Below, one piece after another: positions 1-11,541 of a stretch of DNA of 64,000 nucleotides. Position numbers and translations under genes: made by a program. Within the stretch, counting starts at the first letter, position 1. Each line of letters starts with the position of its first letter. The notes under the pieces were generated by a model that was not told the origin of the DNA, made no database searches, and saw only the letters and a list, made by a program, of their open reading frames with translations. Location: positions 3,098,501 through 3,162,500 of the forward strand of contig NC_134520.1 in the NCBI RefSeq assembly GCF_027942865.1, given 5' to 3'. The DNA comes from Odontesthes bonariensis (taxonomy: Eukaryota > Chordata > Actinopteri > Atheriniformes > Atherinopsidae).

Positions 1-1237
1 CAGACAAGTTATTCTTCACTCAGGAGGATAAGTGAGATTTTTGACAGTGATCATTTTACACCAATGAGGACTAACTTATGAATGAATATGTTGATTTGAG
101 CTAATAAATGACTTAATTTATTACATAGTGTCCCTTTAAGCATTTAGTCAATGTCTTAATTTAATGCAGAATCTTATGTGCAATAGTAATTTATACAAAT
201 TATTTATTACATTATGACTTGCATATTGACTAACTTTATTTTGTGTACACATGGATTGATTATGATAGATTACAAGTTATTTATTATTGTAATTTATATA
301 TAGACAGACAATTAGTATTGAGTGGTCCTGTTTCTATTATACAGACCAGGTCCCTGATGGCGAGCTAAAAGAAACCTGAACAAGCCTCTGAGCTCAACCG
401 ACTTGCACCTACCTCCGTGGGCTGGTAGGAGGCTCTTGTCCCCTCTCACACCTTACACTCCGTTCTACAGCCCCAACACACAAACACACACTTCCCTCAC
501 GAACCCTTCCCTTGATTTTGGGGCTTGTATGAAGAGTTTTGCTCATTCAGAGCTGTGCAAAGGCTGGACTTTTTGGCATGTGGTTTCACGCCACAGCCAC
601 ATGTTGTTGAACATTTACACCATTATTTCATTCGCAATTATATGTTGGATCTTGTTTTGTCTAGTGAACTGATTATCTATCCCGAATGGCCATTTCATTC
701 ATTTATGCAATTATTCTAAATGTTTAATGTTGTTTTGTCTCAATACATGGTACCTTTTTATTTTGCAACCCGTCTCCAGTCTCCGTCTCCTCTCTCCTAG
801 AGTAGAATCTAACCTTCTGATACTAGCCTGTGTATACATATCAGCCATACGTTATTAATACAATACATATTTTACTAGCGTATATGCTACACATAGTTTT
901 CAGAAAAGCATTGTTCATTGCACTTGTTAAAATGCTGTTCTGTTGTACAACTCGATTGATTTTGTGACATTACCTTATCTATTTGTTTTAAGCATTTTAT
1001 TTATTTATTTTTATTTGAACTATTATGCAACTAGACAATGTCAATGTCATTTGGTTTATTTAAGTTGTGAGAAATTGCACATTTTGCACATTTGTTGTGA
1101 ATTTAAAAGAAATTAAACGGGTAAACTTTTAAATACAGTGTCTTGTCTGCTGATTTTTACTTTCAAATGGTGAAATTAATATGCCACGCATGTTCACTCC
1201 AGTGTACATTTTTGTTTTAGTTCAATCCACAAGTAAG
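1..1237. other. AT-rich intergenic DNA, possible 3' end of an outside transcript
   Basis: No ORF here resembles a protein I recognise. An 89-codon ORF from about 403 looks like chance coding. An ATTAAA signal near 1110, followed by a GT-rich stretch, would fit the 3' end of a plus-strand transcript or a retroelement, but nothing upstream in the window confirms this. Unassigned. Confidence 0.3.
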
Positions 1238-1359
1238 ATTAAAACCAGTCAGAATGACACTGGTATGTTTTAAGCAATGAAGCATAAGGCATTATGCATG
1301 AAGCATTATGGTAATGAAAGTGGATATGTTACACGCATTGTGTAGCCTATAGGATGATG

Positions 1360-1440
1360 ACACATCTGATATGGGGGGCCCCCTAATGAAATTTTGCTTA
1401 GGGCCCCATAAAGGCTTGGGCTGGCCCTGAGTACTATTAT
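1360..1440. repeat. GC-rich transposon-end fragment
   Basis: A short run of GGGGCCCC-type blocks lies in AT-rich surroundings. It contains AGGGCCCC, then GGGCTGGCCCTG. This motif order is common at the ends of dispersed elements in fish genomes. The family is not assigned; the call rests on composition and recollection of similar repeats. Confidence 0.4.
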
Positions 1441-1902
1441 TGATACCACGTTCTTCGCCCTCTGGGACAGAAACACCTCCAATATCTTTCTGTCCGTATC
1501 CATCAGGAGAACGAGCCCAGTACAAATGTTTTGGTCAAAATCCTCACTTTAGGTCCACCAAAGGCATGAATATGCAGCGTAAATGTTGCTGCATCGAAAT
1601 AACACGACGTTTCTTTGCGTAATTAATTATTTCCATCCATACGACACGAAATGCCATCAAACATCCTGTTTTCTGTGTTTATTTGAAAGCCGCGCGCGTT
1701 CATCCCCCTCACTAAACATGTCCCGTTTCAGCAGTCAGGTTGCTGGGTGATTTCTATACCAGCTTCAGCCAATGATGGCCAGGCCCTGCGTAAAGCGCTT
1801 CCCCTCGCTCCATCGCATTTCTTTCCTATTGGTCAACGGAGCCCAGCTCAAAGAGAGGCTTCCTTCAAGCCATGAGGAAAAGCACCCTCTATACTTTCAT
1901 TA

Positions 1903-1995
1903 CCCCCTACCCGAACCAGGGTTTGAATCCCATTCCCGCTTCTCTTACCTCTTTTATTTCTCCCCCTACCCGAACCAGGGTTTGCATCCCCACCC
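1903..1995 (+). repeat. Two-copy 59-bp tandem repeat with tRNA B-box-like core
   Basis: The block CCCCCTACCCGAACCAGG plus GTTTGAATCCC near 1903-1930 recurs 59 bp later (about 1962-1990) with one A to C change in the core. GGTTTGAATCC is close to the RNA polymerase III B-box consensus GGTTCGANTCC. No matching A box or cloverleaf was seen, so this is not called a tRNA gene. It could be a fragment of a tRNA-derived SINE. Confidence 0.5.
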
Positions 1996-2330
1996 CGCTG
2001 TGACTGGTGTGCAGTTGGTGAGAGGCTGAGGTAGCTTGTGGCTGTAAAAAGATGGTTGTTGTGGTGTGAGGAGCAGATCTATATAGGGAGTATAGGGAAT
2101 TACTCACTGAGTCTGGTCCTTTACTTTATTTTATTATTTATTTTTTCGTTAGCACAAGTTTCTTGTGTTTACCTTGAATAGGGATGGCTCATGTGATCCT
2201 GAAACATCCCATAGTTAAGCTGCTATAGGCCTAGACTGCTGGGGGGCCTCATCTGACACACCTTTCCTCACTTTACTCTCTTTATGTATATGTGATATTA
2301 TTGTGGTCATTAACTCGTGTTTCCCTGTTC

Positions 2331-2785
2331 CAACAGATATCCTTTGAATGGTGTTACAGTGCCGCCGTCGCGGTGGCCCCCTGCCCCCCTCCCCATCCCC
2401 CCCCCCTTCCCCCCCCCTTTTTTCTGTCTTCTCAAACCCCAGCTGGTGGAGGCGGATGGCCACCCTTCCTGAGTCTGGTTCTGCCAGAGGTTTCTTCCTG
2501 TTAAAAGGGAGTCGTTTCTCTCCACAGTCGCCTCAGGCACGCCGCTCAGGCCGGGAGATTGGACCGAAAAACAAAAAGTTTTCAGTGCAATCTGTTGGTT
2601 TTCTTAGCTAGGAAATTGTTTTTGAATTGGCTCTATATGAACGAATTGGATTATTTTATGAATTATGATTATTATTAATTAATTGAATTCCAATTGGCTT
2701 GAATTGGACTTACTATCTAAGTGCCTTGAGATGACATTTGTTGTATTTGGCGCTATATAAATAAAAATGAATTGAAAAGGCTCAT
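2331..2785 (+). repeat. Non-LTR retrotransposon (LINE) 3' tail
   Basis: The segment has the layout of widespread fish LINE 3' tails: 'gtttcttcctgttaaaagggag', then a body ending in 'tttggcgctatataaataaaaatgaattgaa'-type sequence with a short AT-rich terminal repeat. A long C tract at about 2380-2418 interrupts it. No reverse-transcriptase coding remains. The exact clade (L2, Rex or similar) is not resolved by eye. Confidence 0.6.
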
Positions 2786-2789
2786 ATGT

Positions 2790-3600
2790 AGTTGTTACTG
2801 CAGCAGCTCTATCTAGTGGATGGGAACTTGGGAAGCCATGAAAAAGGCAGAAAACAGCTTGAACCAGAGGCGAGACCTGGAGTTTAGTTGCTGCTATTAC
2901 TGTGTGTAGGTTTAATCATGATATTTTATTGGTATTGATGTTGTAATTAGTAGTGTTATTGGTATTAATAATGATAATGCTGTTTTTAATTATTTTTTTT
3001 ATTTTTAATATTATTTTTATCATTTTCCAAATGGCCCTGTACAAAGTCGGCCTAGACATATCCATACAGAAAAGGGTGTATAATCTCATATTTTGAGATA
3101 CAGATATTGAATATGGAATAAAAACATTTCTAGGACCTGTTGGCACTGTTTGAGTCCATCTTTAAGGCCTTTTAGGTATTACAAGCCTGTTTCAAGGTAC
3201 ATTATTTATTTATTTTTTTTAAATCTAGGCAAAGGTAGAATAATCTACAGTGATCGTTTAAGAAAAAGTGCAGTTTGCAGGAGTTCCTTCAGGCAAATCA
3301 CCAGGAATGCTAAGGGGTTAAGGCAGTTAAAATACAATCAGGTGCTATGGTAAATTACAAACATTCAAGAACAAATCATATATATATATTTTTTTAATAT
3401 TTTATTGTGTCATAATGATAATGATTACACTTGACACTTTTTTTTGTTATCACCCTGTGAGTGAATGAAAGGCTTGAAATCACAAATGACCGACCAAGGG
3501 GAAAAATACAATCAACAAAAGGAAAAAAAAAAACATAATAATAATAACAGTAATAATAGTAATAATAATGCACTCTCATTCAAAACTATACATTAATAAT
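2790..3600. other. AT-rich, low-complexity intergenic DNA
   Basis: Holds AT/trinucleotide-rich runs such as the (ATA/ATT)-type stretch near 3530-3570 and poly-T tracts. No gene-like ORF or recognised element was seen. Confidence 0.5.
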
Positions 3601-3609
3601 TTTTTTTTT

Positions 3610-3960
3610 TTAAATATTGAATCATCCCCCCTCCCCCCTGCACAAACTCTGCACTGTGCTGCGTTGCTCACCTAACATGAGAGGTGAGAGTCTCAGGAGG
3701 GGAAGATGGGGGCGCCGAAAAACAACTGGCCGAAACGTGTATTGGTGATGTGTGATCTGAGTCTGGCCAAGGGGAGGAGGGGAAGATGGGGGCCGCCGCC
3801 CGCTCTGCCTAAACGTAACCACGAATACACCCCCCCCCCTCGTTTTTTTTTCTTTTTAATTATCTTTTATTTATTTTTTTTTTCAGTCCCCCGCGATGCC
3901 GCCCCGGGCACCTTCCCGGTCTGCCCGCCCCTAGGACCGCCCCTGTGTGTCTCTATTGAC
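3610..3960. repeat. GC-rich repeat fragment with internal direct repeat
   Basis: GGAGGGGAAGATGGGGG occurs near 3696 and again near 3776, about 80 bp apart, within a GC-rich block. A second block near 3890-3945 reads like the GC-rich terminus of a dispersed element (runs of GCCCC and CCGCCCC). Poly-T and poly-C tracts separate them. Family unknown. Confidence 0.4.
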
Positions 3961-4296
3961 AACAATTTTGTTCTACTGTTAATCTTGTAGTAGCTTGAAG
4001 TACAAAACTTGGGATAAGAAAGTTGCTCTTCATGCTCTTTGATCCGGCCCCCCGTATCTGTACCAGGCTCTGAAAAGAAGAAGGAGCAGAGCTTCCTCCT
4101 GGTCTAAAGATCACACTGTAGGGCATAAGACATTCGGTCACAAGTTCAGGTCTCTAACTTCAAGGCCACTACCACTCCCTAAGCACTGTATTTCATTCAC
4201 TGTATATTCTTTTATGTTTACTCCCTATTTTGCTATTTCTAACAATCTGTGCAGTTGCTGCATTGCCAAATGTAGAAATGTGTCCATCTTTGGAAG

Positions 4297-4744
4297 CTAC
4301 TCATCCACGATCGATCCTGGTAACACAGATCTGTACCCGGAGGTAACCTGAGAGAAGTTGAGGGTCAGCTGGTTGTCCATGTTTGTGCTGATCTGAAGGT
4401 TAGACAACCAAGCCAGAACTTTGTTGCTGGTTGGTATATCCTGATCTGACCAAGACTCAGCGATGGATGGAGCTGGACTGTCTCCTTTCACTGAAAATAA
4501 AAATAAAGCACATTTTAAGTGAACCTCTCCATATATTGTGGATGCTACAAATGATCATAGCACTTCTACTTACAGTCAGGTACCAAAATGTCCATGCTGC
4601 TCGTAAGATGTTTTAATGTCAGGATTTGCATATTCAGCTTTTCAATTTCTTTGTGGATTTTTGTGTCTACGTTTCCCTCCTTCCCTTTTTCATCTTTCTT
4701 CTTTGAACTGCTGCCCTTGGCTTTGATTTTGGTCATATCTCCAA
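4297..4744 (-). CDS. GIMAP gene exons 5-6: C-terminal extension
   Basis: Two small exons (4744-4574 and 4490-4297) extend the protein by about 120 residues after the third GTPase domain. Exon 5 begins with a Lys-rich stretch (KIKAKGSSSKKKDEKGKEG) and continues as a heptad-like helix. Exon 6 has a Trp-rich segment (SWSDQDIPTSNKVLAWLSN) and ends at TAG (4299-4297). I recognise no domain. Splice phases fit the upstream exons, and both lack competing ORFs on that strand. No clear polyadenylation signal was seen just below 4297. Confidence 0.65.
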
Positions 4745-7700
4745 CTACCAATAGCCATGAAAACATAAAACAAAATCATATCATTAGAATGTTATAATGA
4801 AGAAAGACTCATGTCCTCGTCCCCATAGCGTTATACTCACTGAGCGATTTGGGTTTAGCGCTCGCCCCACTTTTTCTGATGTCTTCTTGCAGTTCGAGGA
4901 GTTTATCCCTGAATCCTGTCATCAGCTCCAGCTCTCTCCTTCTGTACTCCTTCTCCAGTCGTCTCTTCAGCACCTGCTTCAGCTGCTTCCGGATGAACTT
5001 GTCTGAGACTTTCAAGTTTATGTTGACTATGTCGGGGCAGAAGAGCTGATTTCTATTTGCTGCCACCATTTCCTCTATCTTCTCAAACAGCTCTGTAACC
5101 TGACTCACATCGGTTTTCCTCATATTGTTCATGGTGTGGTACTTGTTCCCACACATGTCCACCAGCCAGCTGAGAGTGTGATGCTCCCTCTCAATGTGCT
5201 CCTCTACCGATTTGTCTGCCAGTCTGTCTCCACGTGTGAACAAAACCATTGTGTGTTTCCAGATACTGGGATCAAAAAGGTTCATGTGTTCTTCCAGCGC
5301 GACTCGCTGCGCTTCACTGAATGTCAGGTCCAAAGGAACGACCAGCAGAACAGCGTGCACCCCTGGAAGGCTCAGTGACAGACCTCGGACGATTTCTCTG
5401 TCTATCTCTTCGGTGCAACGGGAGGACTCTTTCCACCACCCCGGGGTGTCGATCACAGTGACCCTTCGACCAGCAACTTCCCGCTCCTCTACACTACATT
5501 TCTGATTCTGACTGAAGGAAAACACTTTTTTACATAGGATGGTATTTCCTGTCGCACTCTTCCCAGAGGTCTTCTGCCCAAGCATCACGATCCTCAACTC
5601 CTGCAGCTTATTCCTGGATCCTAACGGAAAAAAAGAGTCACAAAGCATGTTTACATGTCAGCAGAAAAAAAGAAACAACAAATGATTGTCTTGGTCCAAA
5701 ACCAAAACTGGGCTGACCTAATATATGTGAACATGTTCGTCTGACCAAAATCATACAAAATCCTTCTCAAAACCAAAATAAATAGTTTGGGATCCAGACA
5801 CACCTGATGCTCTCATTCACATGTTTTTCTGTTTCTTTTGTCAGACAATGAAACACATCAGAAATTGAAATAGAAAACGAGCCCATAAAAACTAAATGTC
5901 TCAGTCACCTAAAACATTTTAGACTGTTGCTTTACTCTTTTAAAATCTCATTTTTTATAACCGCACACATGACAATTATTTAATCATCTGACAATGTTTG
6001 CCTTTATCACCTCCAACAGGCATTTTATTTCTCAGATTCTTCTTGACCCCTGCTATCTGTTCCCTCTAAGAGTGAGAAGACGTTGTGACATTGCCTTGCT
6101 AATTTTCCTGCGACACTAATACCAGATGACTCTGAAACTTACCTATGATGGAATTCCTTTTGGCCTTGACTTTGCTTTTCCTCAGCGCTGCTCCTTCCTC
6201 CACTCTTCTCCGTTTCTCTTCAATAGCAGTAAATATCTGCTCATCTGGAGCAAAATAAACCCCACCATTTCCAGCTACGGTCCCTCTGATTTTCTCCAGC
6301 AGCTCTGTGACTTGTGCACCATCATTTGGGTTCTTGTTATTCAGGACATGATATCTGTTTCCACATTTTTCAACTAGAGATTGGAGGGCCTCCCCCTCAC
6401 CTTCAATGTACTCCTCTATGGTTTGCGTTCCTAGCCAGTCTCCTCTGGTGAAAACTATGATAGTGTGTTTCCAAAGATCCTCTCCGAGAAGCTCCAAGTG
6501 TGTTGTCACTGCATCCAAGTGTCTTGCATGGAAGGATGCGTCTGCATTTACCACCAGCAGGAAGATATGCGGCCCAGGGGGACACAGAAACAAGCTAGTT
6601 TTCATTTCCTCTTTGATCGCTTCTGGAGTGTCAAACGCAGGGAAACCTTTCCACCAACCCGGAGTGTCAACAAGAACTATTTCAGTTTCATCCACAAAAC
6701 CCCTCTGGACCATCGAGTGTGCCGTTCGTTTTCCATCTTCCTGATCTTTGAAACCCAAGAGGGTGTTCCCCACTGAGGTTTTCCCAACACTTCGACTACC
6801 CAAGAGAATTACCCGGAGTTTTTGGATAGGATTCATCTCTTCTGTTATCAGACAAAACAAATGTTGGTTAAATGCGAACCTCACAAAAGCTCAATATAGC
6901 TGTTAAACTCACCAAAATAAGATTCAAATGGTTTAATAGTAACTAATAATAATAATATAATAATAAAGTTGAAAACACTATATTTTGACCTGATAAACAT
7001 AAATGAGATAATAACATTGTAACATAGTATTCTGCTTTTATCCTTAAGGACAGACAGTGAGACGGGAATATATCCATTCAGGTAGTGTAATTTGTGACAG
7101 TTGTTATCAAAGCTGTATTATATTTCTTATTGTATTCAAACTGGAGATATTATATTAAATGGCCTCTAAATGAATTCTAAATTCTATCATATTTACATCC
7201 AGATTGGAGAAAAGCTTTAGAGACCACTTTTCAGGCATTAAAATGTAACTGGGCTTTCGTCTCAAAAGCTGAAGTTTATTTGTATTAATTAGTGTAAATG
7301 GACAATGTCCCAAACCATACCCAGAATGTCTTGTGAAAATGTCTGTAGCATTTTCAGATTTCTGATACATTAAGTGTTGCTTTGAGTCCCCATAATGTCA
7401 CATTCACCTGTGATGAGTGTCATCATCTGTCGCCTTTGCTCTTCAGCCCTCCTCTGTCTCTCTTTCGCCCTTTTAGCCACCTCTTGTTGCTTCTCTGTGA
7501 GGATCCTTAAAGTCTGCTCATCTACTTTGTAGTAACTGCCGTTATTGTTCCACACCATCTGGTCTATCTTCTCCAGCAGTTCTGTGACCTGAGACAAATT
7601 TGTTTTGTCCTTGTTATTAAGCACATGGTAGCTGTTCCTGCACTTCTCTATCAGCCACTTGAGCGCCTCTCCTTCGCTCTCAATGTGCTGTTCTATCGTC

Positions 7701-10038
7701 TTCTCCCCCAGGGCGTCACCACAGGTGAACAGCACCATTGTGAATCTCCAAACCCACTCCCCTAGGAGCTTCATATGCTGCTCCACAGTTGTCTTGTTCT
7801 CCGCTGAGAAAGCTGAGTCTATGGGGATAACAAGGAGAAAGAGGTTTGGGCCAGGCGGACACTTGGACGCGTTGAGTTTAAACCTTTGTTTGTCCCCCTC
7901 AGGGATCTCAGTGAGGGAGAGAGAGCTGCTCCATCCTGGAGCATCGACCACAGCCAGATCCCTGCCCTCCACTACTTCATGCCTCACTTCAGCCTTAACT
8001 GTTCTTGTCCGTCCACAATCAAACCTTTCCTTCCTTAGAATGGTGTTGGCAGATGAGCTCTTCCCCGACCATCTCCGACCAATGAGAACGAGTCTGACCT
8101 CTGATGAGGTGGCGTACTCTGTGTCAAACAAACAACACAAAAGTCAATCAAATGTATTTTTTCTTTGGAGTTTCACAAAAATGTCTAATTTTCAATAAGC
8201 TGAGCTACATTATAATGCATTATCATGTGATTACATTGTGAATAAATGATCAGAACAGGAGGTGAGCAAATTTCCTCAAGCTAAGGAGCTCAATGCTGGA
8301 AGTCAGTTGGAAACCACACTGAAACTGTTGCGATACCCAATGTATTTACTGTTTCGAATGACTGACACAAAAAGAATGCTCTGGGAAACTTGCTCCAAGT
8401 GGTTATTTTTACACCCTTTCATCAGAGACACAAGGTCTGATGAATAACAACAAGGTGACTCAGAAATAAATCATGAAGCATTTTTAGACTGAACCCTGAA
8501 CTAAAAATGATTTTGTTTCAAAGTGAACAGAAGCAATGAAGAGAAAAGAATATCGAAACCTGCTGAGAATGACTCATTAAAAGAATTCTACCACAACAAA
8601 CAAAGGAAAGGTTTTGGGGGATATTGTTTGATGATGTCACAACTATCAAATGCTTACTTCCTTTAAGTGCACAGCTTTTGGCCACAGCTTTCTAACGTTG
8701 TTTAAGGTGATTCAGATTAATATTTAGTAGCTCTCATTTCTGGTGGTACAGTTTTTTTTTCATATTTTGCTGCATTGCATGTTTAGGGTTCACCAAAAGA
8801 CAATGTAGACTGGGAGGGAGGTTCAGCATTCAGAATGACAATAACTCTAAGCATACAGCTCATGCAAAACTCAAAAGGTTAAGTCCAAACGTCAGAGACT
8901 TAAAGATTGCTGTGCACTTGCAGAAGCTCTTTAGAGTCTGAAGTACCTGAGGCAGTTCTGCCTGGAGAAATGGGCAAAACATCCAGTGGCTAGATGTGCG
9001 GAAACTTAAAGAGACATACATACATATACACATGCAGCGTTGCGTTGCGGCTGTAATTGGTGCACTGTATTACTGCATACTAAACAACACGGAAATGTGT
9101 TTAAAATTGTTCTACCTCGTTCAGATATATTCAGATCTATATTTCTTATGCAAACATCCAAATCATCAACAACTACAGCCTCACAGGATACTTCAGAGGT
9201 AAATCACAGTTTTAATGGCTATGAATGACATAAAACTAGTGTTTTATACAGCACTCAAAAGGTCTATTAGTTTATTTGCTCTCTCAACATGGAGTTCTCT
9301 GGAGGAAGTTGATCATTTAGGTGAGCTTACGGGAATTCAATCGGTTCCTTCTTCTAAGTACAGAAAAATCAGGTCTGGCAGGTTTGACAGTAAAGGCTGT
9401 GTTGTTTTTCCTGCTCGCGCACAGATATTTACCGTAACTGATGGAACTGGTTAATTCCGGCTACAACAAACCTTACCCCCAAATCAACTTATAACTTACT
9501 GCACACTGAGAAAAACACGCTAATCAATTCATTAATCAGTTAACATTAACCCCTTAAGCGATGACGAGGTTTGCTGGATCAGTTTTCAGTGTTCACTAAA
9601 TTAAAAAAATCCTGCACTAAATTCTTTTTTTCAACCTGGGACTCTTTGGCCTCATTTAGAGAACAACATGTAGGATTAACTTTTTTCAGAAAGTGCACAT
9701 TATGTTACACACTGGTCTCCTGAACACAACAAAAAGAGGCAACTGGATGAAAACAGGTTTGCTCACAAAGAATAAAGTGTTTGCTTTATTTCTTAAATCG
9801 TTTTCCTACCTGCTATCACTGTTACTGTGCATTCCTTTACATTTGCAGACTGTCTCATAGATCAAACACAACAGTTCACCATCTGGTAAACATTTAATGT
9901 CTCAAGCTTGGCTCATCATTTGCTATTGCACCCACCACTCCCAATAATTCTGTGGATCCATCAAACCTTCAAGCCTGTTAAACAACACATTCATCTTCAG
10001 CAGCTCATCTATATTAACTCACCTGGAGTGTTTTCCAT
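4297..10038 (-). CDS. GIMAP8-like GTPase with three AIG1 domains
   Basis: This is a predicted immune-associated nucleotide-binding protein (GTPase IMAP family), a GTP-binding class that acts at internal membranes of lymphocytes in mammals. Six coding exons on the minus strand join cleanly: 10038-10023, 8118-7408, 6841-6143, 5620-4841, 4744-4574 and 4490-4297, giving 856 residues. Every intron is phase 1. The first exon codes only MENTP plus one base; its ATG follows an A-rich leader and its CAG/GTGAG donor supplies the base that completes the next codon. P-loops are GRRWSGKS (residues 19-26), GSRSVGKT (257-264) and GQKTSGKS (490-497). Three domains match human GIMAP8, which also has three. 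The alternative, three tandem single-domain genes, is less likely because exons 2 and 4 have no plausible start of their own and all phases fit. The first exon is the least certain part. Confidence 0.82.
4841..5620 (-). CDS. GIMAP gene exon 4: third AIG1 GTPase domain
   Basis: A 780-base exon encodes residues 476-735. It has P-loop GQKTSGKS, G3 VIDTPGWW and G4 FTRGDRLA. After the G domain comes a long charged helix (KQLKQVLKRRLEKEYRRREL) likely to form a coiled coil, as in other GIMAP C-terminal extensions. The acceptor is TTAG at 5621-5622 and the donor GTGAGT at 4840. It is the most canonical of the three domains. Confidence 0.87.
6143..6841 (-). CDS. GIMAP gene exon 3: second AIG1 GTPase domain
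   Basis: A 699-base exon encodes residues 243-475. It carries the P-loop GSRSVGKT, G3 LVDTPGWW and G4 FTRGDWLG, then the conserved GIMAP box residues around the LLGEDLWKHTIIVF segment. A Met sits three codons into the exon, so an independent start is conceivable, but the preceding CAG acceptor and matching phase favour internal splicing. The donor is GTAAGT at 6142. Confidence 0.85.
7408..8118 (-). CDS. GIMAP gene exon 2: first AIG1 GTPase domain
   Basis: A 711-base exon encodes residues 6-242. The G1 motif is GRRWSGKS, and the G3 region reads VVDAPGW where the other two domains have V(I/V)DTPGWW. The AIG1-specific G4 segment is FTCGDALG, with Cys where the other two domains have Arg (FTRGD). 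The end is a basic, Arg/Glu-rich helix (KRAKERQRRAEEQRRQ). The acceptor is at 8119-8120 and the GTGAAT donor at 7407-7406. Without the first exon it would lack a start codon. Confidence 0.85.
8119..10022 (-). other. First intron of the GIMAP gene
   Basis: A 1.9 kb AT-rich intron separates the five-codon first exon from the first GTPase exon. Short ORFs on both strands show no family resemblance. I see no recognisable repeat in it. An additional small coding exon cannot be excluded by reading alone. Confidence 0.5.
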
Positions 10039-10390
10039 TTTTTTCTGTTCTTCTGTTTTTATTCCTCCACTGCAGGAGCCCCTGAGCTCTTCTGCAGAAG
10101 TCAGAGTGGATGAATACTGTCTGCAGCTGAAAAGAGTGCCAGTGTGTCTTCACAACAAAGATGAGAATGCAGTTTAACTGGTTTTGCTAGGGCAAACATG
10201 TAAGAGCTTGTCTAAACACGTGAAAAGCGAGGTCACCGCCTTACTTACTGCAGATGAAAACAAAAGTTCCAAGTTCACAAACTTTGTTGTCATGAAGGAC
10301 ACATGAGTCTGGGCTGTGTGTGGAAAAAGTCGTGTTGAGCTGATTGTAATGAGATGGTAACATTTGGTCTTTTTGTAGTATCCAGGTCAA
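10039..10390 (-). other. Upstream region / 5' leader of the GIMAP gene
   Basis: This holds the A-rich sequence just before the predicted ATG (10038-10036) and about 350 bases up to the Tc1 element. On the minus strand a CTCCTGCAG near 10073 could be an acceptor for a 5' UTR exon. No clear TATA box or other promoter element was identified. Confidence 0.35.
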
Positions 10391-11541
10391 CATTATATAT
10401 TAACAAAAGTATTCACTCACCCATCCAAATAATTAAATTGAGGTGTTCCAATCACTTCCATGGCTACAAATTCAAGCACCTATCATGCATGATTGTTTCT
10501 ACAAACATTTGTGAAAGAATGGGTCGCTCTCAGTGAATTCCAGTGTGGCACCGTGACAGGATGCCACCTGTGCAACAAGTCCAGTCGTGAAATTTCCTCG
10601 CTACTAAATATTCCACAGTCAACTGTCAGTGGCATTATAACAAAGTGGAAGCGATTGGGAACTACAGCAGCTCAGCCATGAAGTAGTCGGCCACGTAAAA
10701 TGACAGCGGATGCAGAGGTCGCCAACTTTCTGCAGAGTCAATTGCTACAGACTTCCAAACTTCATGTGCTACAGACTTCAGATTAGCTCAAGAACAGCGC
10801 GTAGAGAGCTTCAAGGAATGGGTTTCCATGGCCGAGCAGCTGCATCCAAGCCATACATCACCAAGTGCAATGCAAAGCATCGGATGCAGAGGTGTAAAGC
10901 ACGCCGCCACTGGACTCTAGAGCAGTGGAGCTCTCTGGAGTGATGAATCAGGCTTCTCCACCTGGCAATCTGATGGACCAGTCTGGGTTTGGCGGTTGCC
11001 AGGAGAACGGTACCTATCTGAGTGCCAAGTGCAAAGTTTGGTGGAGGGGGGGATTATGGTGTGGGGTTGTCTTTCAGGAGCTGGGCTTGGCCCCTTAGTT
11101 CCAGTGAAAGGAACTCTGAATGATTCAGCATACCAAGAGATTTTGGACCATTTCATGCTCCCAACTTTGTGGAAACAGTTTGGGGACGGCCCCTTCCTGT
11201 TCCAACATGACTGTGCACCAGTGTACAAAGCAAGGTCCATAAAGACATGGAGGAGCCAGTTTGGTGTGGAAGGACTTGACTGGCCTGCACAGAGGCCTGA
11301 CAGATAGAACACCATTTGGATGAATTAGAGCGGAGACCGCGAGCAACATCAGTGTCGACCTTAAAAATGCCCTTCTGGAAGAATGGTCAAAAATTCTCAT
11401 AAACACACTCCTAAACCTTGTGGAAAGCTTGCCCAGAAGAGCTAAAGCTGTTATAGCTGCAACGGGTGGCCTATGGCTTATGTCACTTAAGTTCATATGC
11501 GTGTAAAGGCAGATGAGCGAATACTTTTGGTAATATAGTGT
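10391..11541 (+). mobile_element. Decayed Tc1-like DNA transposon
   Basis: The ends form imperfect terminal inverted repeats: ATATATTAACAAAAGTATTC at about 10395-10414, and its complement ACTTTTGGTAATATAGTG near 11523-11540. The interior keeps broken pieces of a Tc1/mariner transposase in order: a helix-turn-helix region (SSREISSLLNIPQSTVSGII, 10580-10640), a middle part (RRELQGMGFHGRAA) and a DDE-like region ([13 protein letters not shown] ... [11 protein letters not shown], 11046-11235). Several stops and frame changes separate them, so it is not expected to make active enzyme. Confidence 0.85.

Noticed and set aside
1921..1990. Possible tRNA gene from the B-box-like core
   Set aside because: No A box, anticodon arm or cloverleaf pairing could be drawn around it.
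5194..5505. Plus-strand frames opposite the GIMAP exons (also 7659-8198 and 6406-6776)
   Set aside because: They are antisense shadows. The minus strand carries the GTPase motifs and the splice sites.
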